Source of the DNA: Panulirus ornatus
Lineage: Eukaryota; Arthropoda; Malacostraca; Decapoda; Palinuridae
Direction of reading: 5' to 3'
Length of the DNA: 64,000 nt
NCBI RefSeq assembly: GCF_036320965.1
Contig: NC_092251.1
Location: 6,814,001 to 6,878,000 of the forward strand
In this document: positions 42,190 to 53,620 of the stretch, piece after piece
Position numbering within the stretch: position 1 is the first letter of the stretch
Layout: each line of letters starts with the position of its first letter
The notes under the pieces: model-generated
What the model saw: only the letters and a program-made list of their open reading frames with translations
Databases searched by the model: none
Told to the model about the DNA's origin: nothing
Position numbers and translations under genes: made by a program

Positions 42190-45100
42190 CTATTCATGAT
42201 TGTGTCGGCGGCGGCGATGTCTACGGCGCATCATGAGCGGGAGGATGGTACCGCCCGTCGCTAAACCCAAAGCCAAGCGTAACCCCAACCGTCCTTTACG
42301 CTGTGGACAGCTGCGGCCCTGTAGAAAAATTCGTTGTGCTAGACATTTCCAATAATTATCTATGTTGTCTCTGGTTATATCCAGAGGTATGATAATAGTA
42401 AACGTGAATCGTAGATACGAATGGGCTGCTATATATTTTAGTTTGTCTGTAGTCTTTGTCTATTGGAGAGACTTTGTTGTGTGGTAAATGCTCGCAACCC
42501 AGACAACTTTAACAGGAAAGTGCTGAACATGCCACAGCCTGAGTATCGTAATACCATAATATAATGGCGCAATTGATGCTTGGGTTATGGTGACAATTAC
42601 GAAGTAACTGCAATTGCACTTGACTGTGAAGACACTAATAAATCAGTGCAACCATAACGGGGCGTACACTAGTAATATGCATCCATACACTTTCAGAATA
42701 AGCGACACTAATGAAAGGGAACAAATTCGACAGTGTACTGTTGTAGAGGTACAGATAACAGTGTGCTGGTGTAGAGACACGGATGACTGTTTACTGTTGT
42801 AGACGGACACGTGAAGGTGGACTGTTGCAGACGGACAGATGACTGTGTACTAATGTAAACTCGCAGATGAGTGTACTAGTGTAGAGCGGACATATGACAG
42901 TGTGCTGGTGTAGACGGACAGATAAGACATTGACTTGAATTGGTGACCGATACGACACTGACGGGGAGGCAACAGCAATGAAAACGGCAGTGACTGATAA
43001 AGCATACCTTTTCCTTGACGACCACAGTGTTTTGGGCGACTACGACTGGTGGCTTCTCTGCTGCCACTGCTGTCGGCGTTGGGCGGTACTCCTCCACTTT
43101 CTGGGTGGATGGCTGTTGGAGACGATGAGATGGGTTAGCGGCTGGGTGTGGGAGAGGCACCATGGCAGGGCGGAAGAGGTGAGGGTGCGTGGTGTCAAGT
43201 AGGCTGTAACTTGGGTGTGGTGAAAGTTTCAACTTTTTTTTTTTTTTTTAACATTGATATGCCTGTTGACCTTAGAATGACCTAAAAAGTTTTAACCTAC
43301 GCTGTGACTTCTGGTGAACACCCTGGTACGAGCTAGTTTTATGAATGGCCTTGGCTTTAGACTTGGCCCATAAAGGGCTGCTCAAGGGGTCACACTTCCG
43401 TGCCAGTGGTAGTACCGCAGTGCCTGGGAAGTTGAATTTGACTAGAGACGTTAGTGTTCTTTAACCGCAGACCATGTTGACGGGCTATACCCAGAGACTG
43501 GGGCCCACTTTTCAGGCTAACTCTAATGACTTCCAATATTTTTTTTTTGTGCCATTACTGAGGACATCGACCACAGTCTTTCGATCGTCCTACGATATGG
43601 CTGATGAAACATCTTTATTATCCTGCTTTAAACAGAAGCACATGCAGTTTCGAAAGTATGGGAAGTTATCATAGGTAACCGTTTGGGAGAATGGTTAATT
43701 ACACACTCACTCTTCTGTCTTGAAACGTAGGTCCAGTTTTATCTTGCCCGTGTGTAATCGCTTACTTGTAGTCGCCTAGTTTTATAGTACTGTGAGGGAG
43801 TCGTATACTCATGAGGTAGGGGCGTAGTTAAGTGGGGTATATTTATTCCCGGGCGCATATTTACCAACCTATTCGCGTAGCATTCTCTCGTTTCCCTAAA
43901 TCCTTGGCTCGTTAACATGGTTACGTAGGACATAAATTTGAAGTTGTTAGTTTATTGTAAAAGTACAAGGGATTCTTTTCTGTGTACAGTGAAGACATTT
44001 ATGGTACAGTCAGAAGTTGACCAAACGGTGTGTACTAAAAACACATTTAACGGCCCACAGATTAGGTGTTCTAAATGATTGCGTATCTTGCCACTAATGC
44101 TTCGGGTTGCGACACATGACGTGGTCTGCCTTATCTTATCAGGAGGACGTTATGAAAGGGGGGGGGGGATCACAGACACTGCAATCTAGAAATCTAGATT
44201 GGTAGCCTCGTTTTGAATGATCGTTAGATTTGTACACCCTTCAGTATGGTAACTAGGTTGTATGCATTGTGAATTAGGTTAGGCTAGATTAAGTTGATGT
44301 ACCTCCGCCAACGTTCTTTCGACCTGTCGATTGGGGATGCGTAAATATTTGACAGATGGAATTGTATATTACGTGAGATTTTGCTACAGCTGTATAGAAG
44401 TGTATCTTTTTAGAGCAATTAATGGATTTAGAACTCGGTCTACTTATATGAAATTACTGGTCTTCTATATGATTCGAAGTTAAATGTGAATATTGAGAGA
44501 ATATTCTTATACTAACGCTCGAAATGGTTGGATCAGTCCCGGATTTGTGGTTGTTTTTACTCCCCAAAATGTTTGTTCCAAGAATTGTATTTTGAAGTTT
44601 ATATCTTGGTTTAGTACAGAAGCCAAGAATTATTTAAAGGGCGAGATAATTTTTAAGGAAATGGTGTTTAAAGGGAAATCTATACAGATTTTTTTTTCTC
44701 GTTTTATGGTTCATGTGCTGTTCATTTTTGTCATAAGCCCAACATACATCAAAGACTCTTTAGACAAACCACACACCCCAGATCATATTTGAAAATAACA
44801 TGAAGGGTAGAAGCAAATCTTTGAATTCCCTTCCAGACTGTTATTTGGAGGTACGTCTCTGACATGCGACCTACGTAATCAAAAAGGAAGCACGAAATGT
44901 CCTGGCTCTTACGTACTGGCTGATGTGGTTGCTGCGTGTATGGTGGCGGAGTATACGGCGGTGGAGGGTAGCATTGCTCTTGAGGGTGATACTGGACTTT
45001 GGAATTAGGTTCTGGTTGAGGGGTAGGCGGTGCTGAGGGCTGCAACTGCCATCGATTATCCTGAGAGGCGTCTGGGCAAGAGAGAGAGAGAGAAAGGGTT

Positions 45101-45562
45101 ATTATAAACCTCAAAATAACAACACCGTAAACAAGTAGAACAATTGGACTGCTATACCTTCCTATGCAGTGAAATAGAGGATGTTGAATTCGCTCAAAAC
45201 ATGAGATTGAAAAGGGTGAATTTATTTGGTTTATGATATGAAGACACGAGTACACTATGTAAACATGACTTTACGTTATGTTGCCGGTAAGTCGCAAGGC
45301 CCTCCTGTTACGCTGTGGAGTGGTATAGCAGTCTGTGCCGCTTCTCACTCCAGTCATCCCACTCTGCAACCATTAGACACCAGGAAAGAGAGGGAGTAAC
45401 ATTGCACAGTCCGTCACTAGAGAGGGTTTTACTCGCCACAAGTAATTAACGTATTAACCATATCACTGCACACACGGCCGGGCAAATAGGACTTTATTCT
45501 TTATCTCGGATTACTGCTGGAAAGTATCGGAAATGTCTAATCTAAAGATACGTACCCGACAT
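42190..45562 (-). CDS. Small PPxY protein with hydrophobic, Arg/His-rich C-terminus, four exons
   Basis: Minus-strand exons are 45562-45556 (ATGTCGG), 45071-44917, 43112-43008 and 42318-42190; phases 1, 0, 0; 131 aa. Donors are GTACGT, GTACGT and GTATGC; acceptors are cttgcccag, gtctccaacag and ttttctacag. The start MSDASQDNRW uses a split third codon. Residues 39-47 hold two PPxY motifs (PPPYTPPPY), the ligand of WW domains such as those of NEDD4-type ubiquitin ligases. The last exon has a mostly hydrophobic stretch (about 100-119) followed by RRRHRRRRH, so it may be membrane-anchored with a basic tail. The family is not identified. The Pro-rich N-terminus and basic end recall the neighbouring + strand gene. 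Confidence 0.65.
42730..42920. repeat. Degenerate minisatellite of about 30 bp
   Basis: Around six units of the type actgttgtagacggacagat + gacagtgt, with variants, lying in the last intron of the minus-strand PPxY gene. Confidence 0.6.
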
Positions 45563-46345
45563 TTTTGGATGCGATGACTGTGGACACGGCGGAGGCGGGG
45601 ACGGATCTGACTATGGCCGCCCTGCGGGACCTGGGACCTTGGCAAGCAGCGGGTGACGCCATGCTTGATAACAGGCATCACTCACTGATTATTATCTCCA
45701 GGTGACACCCACTGTCATATGACCGCGACCTGCCACACTCTTCAGCTACAAGTTGATATTACAGTAGAAAATCTTATTTTCCTCCTGAAATGTACGATAC
45801 ACGATTACATTATTTAGTAATACGGTATTGATGTGTTACCACCGGAGCTCCAGAAAGACAAAAGTTGGCAAAAAAAAAAAGTTTTTCCTGATTCTCGCCA
45901 GTCACTCTGACGCCAACTTATGCCTCGTTCAACCTGCTTCATGAGAGGAATAACGTCCATCGTCTATGCCGAAGGGTGGGTAGTGAAGACGTACACTCGT
46001 TAAGGTCTAAGCGAGCGACTACGAGACGTGAAATGGACCGCAAAAGGGAAAGAGATATATACGTTCAGCTGGGGAAAAAAATATTGTGCTTGCAAGATAT
46101 TTATTTGTGCCTATGTTTCGTAGATATATAGCCAGCTTATGGATGTACGAGTTCGATGATCTCCCTGAAGGTGAAAGCTTGAATGAAATAAATGGATACC
46201 TATCGACAACTGGTGTTTGAGTTCCCAACTAAAGGTAGAATTATACTTAGGAAATTATAGAACATAAGAAAGGTTAATAAATCTAAATATGCTATCGTAT
46301 TCGTTCTAAGTGCATTAGAGAAAACTTGCTTCCAGCTTACAAACA
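45563..46345. other. Upstream region of the PPxY gene; no further gene seen
   Basis: Bases 45563-45670 are GC-rich and probably belong to its 5' UTR/promoter. No clear TATA box. The rest is featureless. Confidence 0.4.
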
Positions 46346-46346
46346 T

Positions 46347-46433
<87 letters not shown>
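46346..46433. repeat. Compound (CA)n-(TA)n microsatellite
   Basis: CA (46346-46366) passing into TA (46367-46433). Confidence 0.95.
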
Positions 46434-46435
<2 letters not shown>

Positions 46436-47247
46436 CCATGGTAGCCGGCAGGACCGGGAAACGAGCAGGTTGGGAGCAGAAGACATTTCGTGTTGCTCAC
46501 GGAAATCACATTAAGACCTGGTGAGGCAAACATGAGGAGTGCGTCGGTGCGAGGGTCTCGGAGACGCCGCCGGCTGGAGGGAAATCCCCCTAACAAACAG
46601 ACAAACCTGACGAAGGCTCCCATTACGAGATGGCGCTTGCCTGATGGTATACGAAGTATTTGTACGAGTCTATTACGCCCTAAGAGATGCCTTTAGAGGA
46701 CAATCATGGACTGGAAAGATATCTAAGACATCATGTAATGCCATATCTAACCATGGCATCATCGTACATGACTAAAAGAAGTTAGGGAATTTGTTAAAAA
46801 ATATAGAGTGACCTATTAAAGCTGTTAGCTGTGCGGTTCGGAGAGATTCTTGAGGGATAATCTAATCAGTAGAGAGCGACTGGAACTGGAAATGTAATTT
46901 GTCTCGAGTGTGGTATAAGTGAGAGCGGTGGGGGTCGGTCTACATCCCTAGCCTACTAGGTTATATTTGGGTACTGAAGATGAACAGTGCGTAAATCCCA
47001 CTGATGGCTGGGGACTCTGCCATTATCATTCATATACTGGTTTGTCTCTACTACACGCGTATATACCAACATAAACATGCGTATACACACACACACACAC
47101 ACGTACACACAAGGGTGCACAGAGAGGAAACATGAAGCTGATATCTGTTGTGATAAGGAATATGAGAAGGTCGCTTTCCGCTGTGAGTAGCGCCTCGCAT
47201 CAGACAAACAAATTTTCAAGTATTCAGGGTTTGATCATGAAGGAGAG
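46434..47247. other. Intergenic sequence, no gene seen
   Basis: Contains only a short CA tract near 47087. Confidence 0.5.
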
Positions 47248-47420
47248 ATGCACGGGAGAGAGTGAACTAGGGACATGTGGAATACAGGGGGGCGACGTGC
47301 TATTGCTGAACTAAAGCAGGGCATATGAAGCTACCGGGGTAAACCGAGGAAAGGTCTGCAGAGCTTAGCAATGGACACAAGGCTGTGGTTTCGTACGCTT
47401 TGACCCAAAAACTGAGCTGG
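47248..47420 (+). mobile_element. LINE 3'-end fragment
   Basis: It matches the end of the LINE coding region and 3' UTR (gaatacaggggggcgacgtg, aaagcagggcatatgaagct, ggggtaaaccgaggaaagg). Strongly diverged. Confidence 0.65.
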
Positions 47421-48621
47421 TGATATCATTGTTATTGTTCATAGGTGTATATACCTGTAGCCAGAAGCCCTAAAAGTAAACCCCAGACATTGTTCCCATG
47501 TCATTTTTTTTTAACACCCATTATCATCTCTGTGGTCTCAGATTTTGTGAGCTTAAGTCCTTAAACTAGTTCACCTTATAAGTCAGTTGTGAGTACTCTG
47601 GGGGGAGAAAACGTTTTCGTTTCCGGAGAGAAAATTAGCCTTAAAAAAAGACCAAGCAATCCTTCTTCAGTTCGGCCGGCAATAATAACCCCTGCAAACA
47701 CAAGCTTTCCTGCATACCATATAAAGGAGAGGTGTCCATTTATAATGCCATCCAAATCTTGTTATCCCCTGTACTCACAGCTGATGCGACTTGACACGCA
47801 CGATGTCCTTATCTAATGGACGGAATTAGGGCGACCATATCAGATCAGAGGGGCAGCCATATTGGATCAAGGAGGAATAGGTGGAGCGTGAGCGAGCGGT
47901 CGAGGGCGGCAGAGCGTCGTAGGCGGGGGTTATTGGGAGTCCCGGGCAAAGCGGGTTATTATCGATGTACAGAACACCATGTTGACACTCCTTCCTGGAG
48001 AAGTAGAAGCCTGTGTTATACGGCTGCCTTGCAACTTAAGTGTCCGTGTCTTTATGTGTGGCTGTCTGCCTGTCTGTCCTTTGTGTATGTTCCGTACTTA
48101 TCAGTGTGCTTCCCTGACGCTGTTGATTTGAGAATGGCGTGCAACTGATAAGCCTTATTCAGAAATATATGGTAGTATTTTCTTGTTTAGATCACTCCTC
48201 TCGGACACTGCATAATTGGCTGTGGCTTCGACGTAGAAATTAGAATATTCAACACGGTCATGACAAGGGAGAAATGACAATGGCGAACAACTTTCAGGGT
48301 TCAGAGCAGTACATGATCAAATATGTACGGCACACGTTGACGAGAAGAAATTCAGAATTTTCAGATAGGACACAGCAGACAATATCTTGGAGAGCAGTTA
48401 TTACCCAAGCCAGCGGCCCCTCCTGACCATCGCCCGATATTTATGAAGACATTTTCCGCAGCTGGTCTCTTCTCTGGCCACATACACAGTAGCTATTTTC
48501 ACTAGTATACATACCATGGCATTCCACGCTTCCATGCACATTTTGCTTTATCTTCAGCTGAGGTAATTCACAGACCATACACGATCTGTGCAAGATATGG
48601 CAGAGAAAGATTGCCGGTGGT
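47421..48621. other. Intergenic sequence, no gene seen
   Basis: A moderately GC-rich patch at 47820-48010 has a 110-codon frame without recognisable motifs; I do not call it. Confidence 0.45.
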
Positions 48622-49110
48622 GAGAGTCGAAGTCAAGCCACAAGACTTGCGGAATCATTGTAATGAAAGGGTTTGAGTCAAGCTATGAGAACAACGGAGT
48701 TAGTATTATGTGAGTGTCTAAGCCAAGCCCCAGGAACAGCGGAATCAGTGTCATTTAGGCTGTAAGCCAAACTGTGGGAACAGCGGAATGAATTTCATGC
48801 GAGGGGGTTTAAGCCAAGCCTCTCAGAACACCGGAATCAGTATCACGAGAGGGTCGAATCTTAAGCCACCAGAAACACCGAATTTAGTGTCAGATGAGGA
48901 TCGAAGGCAGGCTACAAGATCAGAGGAATTAGTGTCAAGGGAGAATTTAATCCAGGCCTCAGAAAAGTGGCAAGAGTAGCGTGTGAGGGTCTAAGCCAGG
49001 CTTCTTAGAATTAAGGAATGTATCATGTGAGGGTTCAAGTCAAGCTAGAACTGTAGCGGAATAATTGCCCTGAGGGTCTAAGCCAGGGCTCTTAGAGTAA
49101 CGGAACCAGA
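48622..49110. repeat. Degenerate minisatellite, about nine units of 50-60 bp
   Basis: Recurring pattern: gagggtctaagccaagc…, then gaacagcggaatcagtgtca, with many substitutions and indels between units. Confidence 0.7.
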
Positions 49111-49645
49111 GATGCACAGGACATCTGAGTTGCCACCTTCATTTCAGCCTGCAGGGTTAAGCTGTCTAATCTCACAGAATATTTGACTGCTGTACAGTAA
49201 GTTAATGCTATCTCTATGTGACTGAGATTTTCTAAGCTAAACTTCTAGGCCAAGGCAGTCGCTTTCATTTTCCCTTACTGCAAGATGGCATTGCTAACAG
49301 ATAGGCAATTTACCTTTAGCATGACACTGCTGATTTAAGAAGACTGGATTCACACTTGAAAAGAGACTGCCTGTATAAATGTCGTACTTAAAGCAGAAAG
49401 ATTACTACTTAAAATTCGGAGATGCTTTGTCTTAAATCATAGCCTGAGGGTGTTGATCAGACACCATATCAGTTATTAGATCATTACCTTTCTCGGGACT
49501 AACATCAAATTTCGCCTAGATTTTATCTCCATTCGCACATGCTGTTTTTTAACACACTTCTGACTGTGGGTAATATAATTTTGTCCCCCATAAAACTTAT
49601 TTTCCTTTGGCTTACGCTCGTTTTCTATCGCTGGTCGCGCCATCT

Positions 49646-49840
49646 ATTGGCCGGTAATGGAAACAAACCCAGCAAAACCCTGACGTCACTCAGTTTGATG
49701 AGAGGCTGTGGCGAGGAAAGGTGTGACGAAGCTCTGTGTGGTGATAATTGTATCTGAAGCATTGTTGTGAGTGGGATAACGCCCCAGCGAAGTCTTGAAC
49801 TCGCGAGGACGCTGGAGCAGACGCCCAGACACTGCTAAAG
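49646..49840 (+). promoter_or_regulatory. Promoter candidate with non-coding first exon
   Basis: In order: inverted CCAAT box (ATTGG, 49646-49650), palindromic CRE TGACGTCA (49681-49688), arthropod initiator TCAGTT (49690-49695), then about 148 bp of CpG-rich exon ending in a strong AAAG|GTGAGT donor at 49841. No coding exon that it could join was found to the right within the window. Confidence 0.45.
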
Positions 49841-50149
49841 GTGAGTAAAGAGGGTGTGGTGCAGGCGAGGCGGGCGCGGCTCGCCACTACCAGCCAACCA
49901 CCCGCGCTCACTCTTATCATGTCATCGGCAACACCAAGGAAGGACGGGAAGCGTCTTTATTATTTGATTGCATTATTGTCTGCTATGATGGAGTGTATGA
50001 TCATTAAAGACAGTGGCAATCTGAATCTCAGGTTACTCGGTAAAAAAACAGGATGAACATATTTTGAAAGTAATCCGTTCTTGCGGTGTACCAACATAAA
50101 CAAGCGGTTGACATGTAAACAAGCTGATACAATTGATTATAAGTGAATG

Positions 50150-51990
50150 CTCTTAACCACTTCCTTCATTGATAGTTATCATTCACCACGGGAACTGATG
50201 AGCACGAGTCCGTTACATTGTCATTCATGATCATGTCGATTAAAATGGCTTAACCTTGTTCATTGTCAATGTAATATAACAACATTGTCGGCTCCTGCTT
50301 TAACCGCTATCGCCAACCACAGGATTTTCAACCTTATTTTGCGTAGATATATACACCATGATCTCTGTTACCCATCATAGTAACTATTGCCATCCCTCGT
50401 TGCCACATCATTGATAATATATCTCGATTCATTATCGCAACATTCACCTCTCGATATGTTTGTTAACTCTGTTCAACCCTGATTACTTATCATACCTTGC
50501 CTAAGGTCATTATCGGTACTGTTCCCTGTAGCCAGCTGATTGCCACTATCGCTCGTCACCGAAGCTCGCTTCATCAGCTCGCCATGGCAGGTATTGCCAG
50601 TTATAGAGGTTGTTATTCCCATTCCCTTAAGCTTACCTCTCACCTTACCCATTGTCGTACATCACTTTAGCCATTATCATTCATGATGTCACCATCATCA
50701 CTTGTCATAGCCGCTGTCAACACTTGACATGGCTCCTTCATGTCACCATGGGTATCCTTAAAAGCCATCGGAACCATGATTACCCCTTACTGTGGTCCTT
50801 GTCAGCACAGATCGAGATTTCTCGGCCCCATTCACCCTCCAGACAAAATTCTTTATCTTCTACGTCGTGTCATTATCACCACTCACACAACCCCCCACTT
50901 TACATTCCGTACTCACCAGGATCACTTTCACAACCCACTTCGTGTGTTCAGCATCACTTAATAATTGGGATCACTCAGCACAACTTACTATCTGCTGCAA
51001 TTTCCATTATTAGTATCACCAGTTGTACTTTAACCATGGCTAGTCTCACCATTAACAGTATAAAGAAACTTCCAGTAGCTACTTCCCACAATGTTGGTTA
51101 CAAGCGCAGCATCCTATCACCTTCCAACGTGAATTTTATTACTACTCAACAGAATCACAGTCACAACTTTAGGAACTCAAGTCACCATCGTCTGTGATCA
51201 CCAGTTTTGAGCATGTGTACGACAGTTCTTTATCAGTCACCACTTGACCTTGACTGATGTCATTCATCCTGATATTGCCTTCCACTCACCATGACAGCTG
51301 TCACCAGTCGCAACACGTACTCATTGTCATCACTGAACAAATCCGTTATTACAATTTACCATGGTCACTTTCTGGGACACCTTAGCCACGGTTATCACAC
51401 ACATTATTCAGCATAAATGTTGAACCGAAGTACTAACAAGAGTGCCATTTAAGATACCTGCACTACTGTCATCAGTCTTCACTCACGGTCATTGTTTTCA
51501 CTACACCCTATAAGCAGACACGAGAAAAAGGTTTACTTCCAGGGGAAATGCAATCCTTATCGGTAATTAGGTGCAACAATTGAAAGTAAACTATTGCTGC
51601 TCATTTGTCAACCATATTAGTCCCGTGCCACCGATTATGGATAAGTTAATCTTTTGTATGATAGCTGTATCACCCATGGTATATTTACACCTCCTACCGT
51701 GAGCTCTTTATCAACTCCCAGAATTTAGAGTGCCATCACCATCCTCCTCCCATGATTTGCATTATCACTTACCACATACTCTTTGTAATCCCAGTCACCA
51801 CTAACTGAATTATCTCTGTTTACCCTAATCAGTATCACCTCCTTCTGTTGTACAGACACTATTGCACCACATTGGAAATAGTTAAATGTTTGTACTTCAT
51901 GTGCTAACCCCGGTAAAATGTTAATGTAAATATGTTTACTGTCTAGGTATTTTACCAAAATAGACCCACTCGCCGTGGACAGTGTCACCA
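50150..51990. repeat. Degenerate TCACCATYATCA-type repeat region
   Basis: The + strand is poor in G and full of variants of tcaccatcatcact, cattatcat and caccactt. It looks like an eroded trinucleotide or short tandem repeat. It explains the several unsupported frames here. Confidence 0.45.
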
Positions 51991-53011
51991 TTCACCTCTG
52001 ATATGGGCAACTAGTAATTAGATGTTTCTATGTTGTTACAAGACAGATTCCTTTTTTTTTTTGTTTGTTTGTATTTGCTATTTATACGTTAATCATCAGA
52101 GGATGAAAGGGATTGGAACATTACTTCGTATGATAGCGCGTTGACAGTTTAATTTTTTTATAGTTTTCAATTTGAAGTATGTTGGCTAGGGAAATAATTT
52201 CGTAAGAAAAATATTGTGCATGTCTCAGAAATCAAAACCACCTTGCTGACTAATTGAAGGTCTGATGAGGCTGCAATGTATTGCACAGCATCCACTTGAT
52301 TTTTTTTTCAATAATTACATTACTGTAATGAACCATAACAGCATATTTATTAACCCACATGTTTCACTATATTCATCATGAGTTCACTCTTGTTTGTGAT
52401 TAGTGCACTTGGTTTTCAAATATCAGATGTGCGTGCTTTTTATCATTCTTGATATACTGTATGTTTAGATACTGTACAAGGGTTAAGTTTAGTTATATTT
52501 ATTGACATATTGAGAGTGCTAGTGCTGTCAGGAAAGCATTATTGTTTATGGTTTACATTTGATTTCTCTGTCTTTTCATCCAGTATGCACCTATTATTTG
52601 TTTTTGCTTATCTGCTATTTATCATATATGGTCAGCTTGTGACTGTTTTTGTGGATGTATTGAACTGAATGCTTACCAAGAACCAAATTATTGAATGTGA
52701 TTCTAAAATTGCTGGGTACTAATTGTAGCCCATACATTGCCTGCAAACATCCGATGTACGTCCAGTAATGTGTAAGCTATTTTGTCACAGTAGCTGGTCA
52801 CATTGCTGATATTGGTCAAATAGTAGGTGGCATATTGTAATTTATTATTTTGAAGCATAGTTTTTACGTTGTGCCCAAGAAAACATTGGTTATAATGTAA
52901 AGAATCAAGGTTATATAAGTTAAGCTTTATTGTGTACATTCTGTATATTTGTAGTTAAGTATACCAAACTGTATGTAGGTTTTATGTCCATACAACAGCT
53001 TGGTTTGTTGA

Positions 53012-53014
<3 letters not shown>

Positions 53015-53049
<35 letters not shown>
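53015..53049. repeat. (TA)n microsatellite, short
   Basis: About 35 bp of TA. Confidence 0.9.
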
Positions 53050-53050
<1 letters not shown>

Positions 53051-53369
53051 TCGATATGATATTTTCAAGGTAAATTATTTCCATGAAACCTCTGAGGAAG
53101 ATATGATACTAGTAACTATATGTTTTCAGTTATTTTTATCAATGAATGAAAAGATGGTGACTATTAACTGAGAAAGCTGTGTGGAATACCATGGTATATT
53201 ATACAATGCACACAAGCATTTTTTTTAGCACCTGATTACCTTTACCTTTTTAGCAAGGTAGTGACAGGACCAGATGAATGTTGGTTGGTATCATTTGCAC
53301 ACCTACTCCTGTATAATGTACAGGAAGCAGAATGTCATCCCAGCCAACCCTCACAAACTTTTATTGCTT

Positions 53370-53620
53370 TATACATCATTTTTTCAGCTCGTTGTGTGTC
53401 TTGGACAATCGCATGTTTACCAAATGGCGTCATAGCTACGTCTCTTCGTTGTATATCAACTGACATATTTCTCTCTTGTGCCTCCCCTGATGATTTGATC
53501 ATTACACGAAAGTGCACTTGGGAACTTATCGTGTTTCATTTTCCCCGTGGACTCATAGGAATATACTTGATCGCGCAAAATTGTGATCCTTTCCAATATA
53601 TGTATGTGTGTGTGTGTGTT
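53370..53620 (-). mobile_element. Probable decapod interspersed repeat
   Basis: On the minus strand it includes gactcatagg-complement sequence (ttcctatgagtccacgggga), gttcccaagtgcactttcgt and tgattgtccaag-like text. I recall closely similar repeats from decapod genomes but cannot verify it here. It ends at a TA/TG-rich stretch. Confidence 0.4.

Noticed and set aside
44749..45255. A 168-codon minus-strand frame as a single-exon gene
   Set aside because: Only 45071-44917 is flanked by good splice sites and continues in phase with neighbouring exons; the rest is intron.
47816..48148. 110-codon frame in a GC-richer patch
   Set aside because: No recognisable domain, splice support or conservation; the C-terminal part is low-complexity Cys/Leu/Ser.
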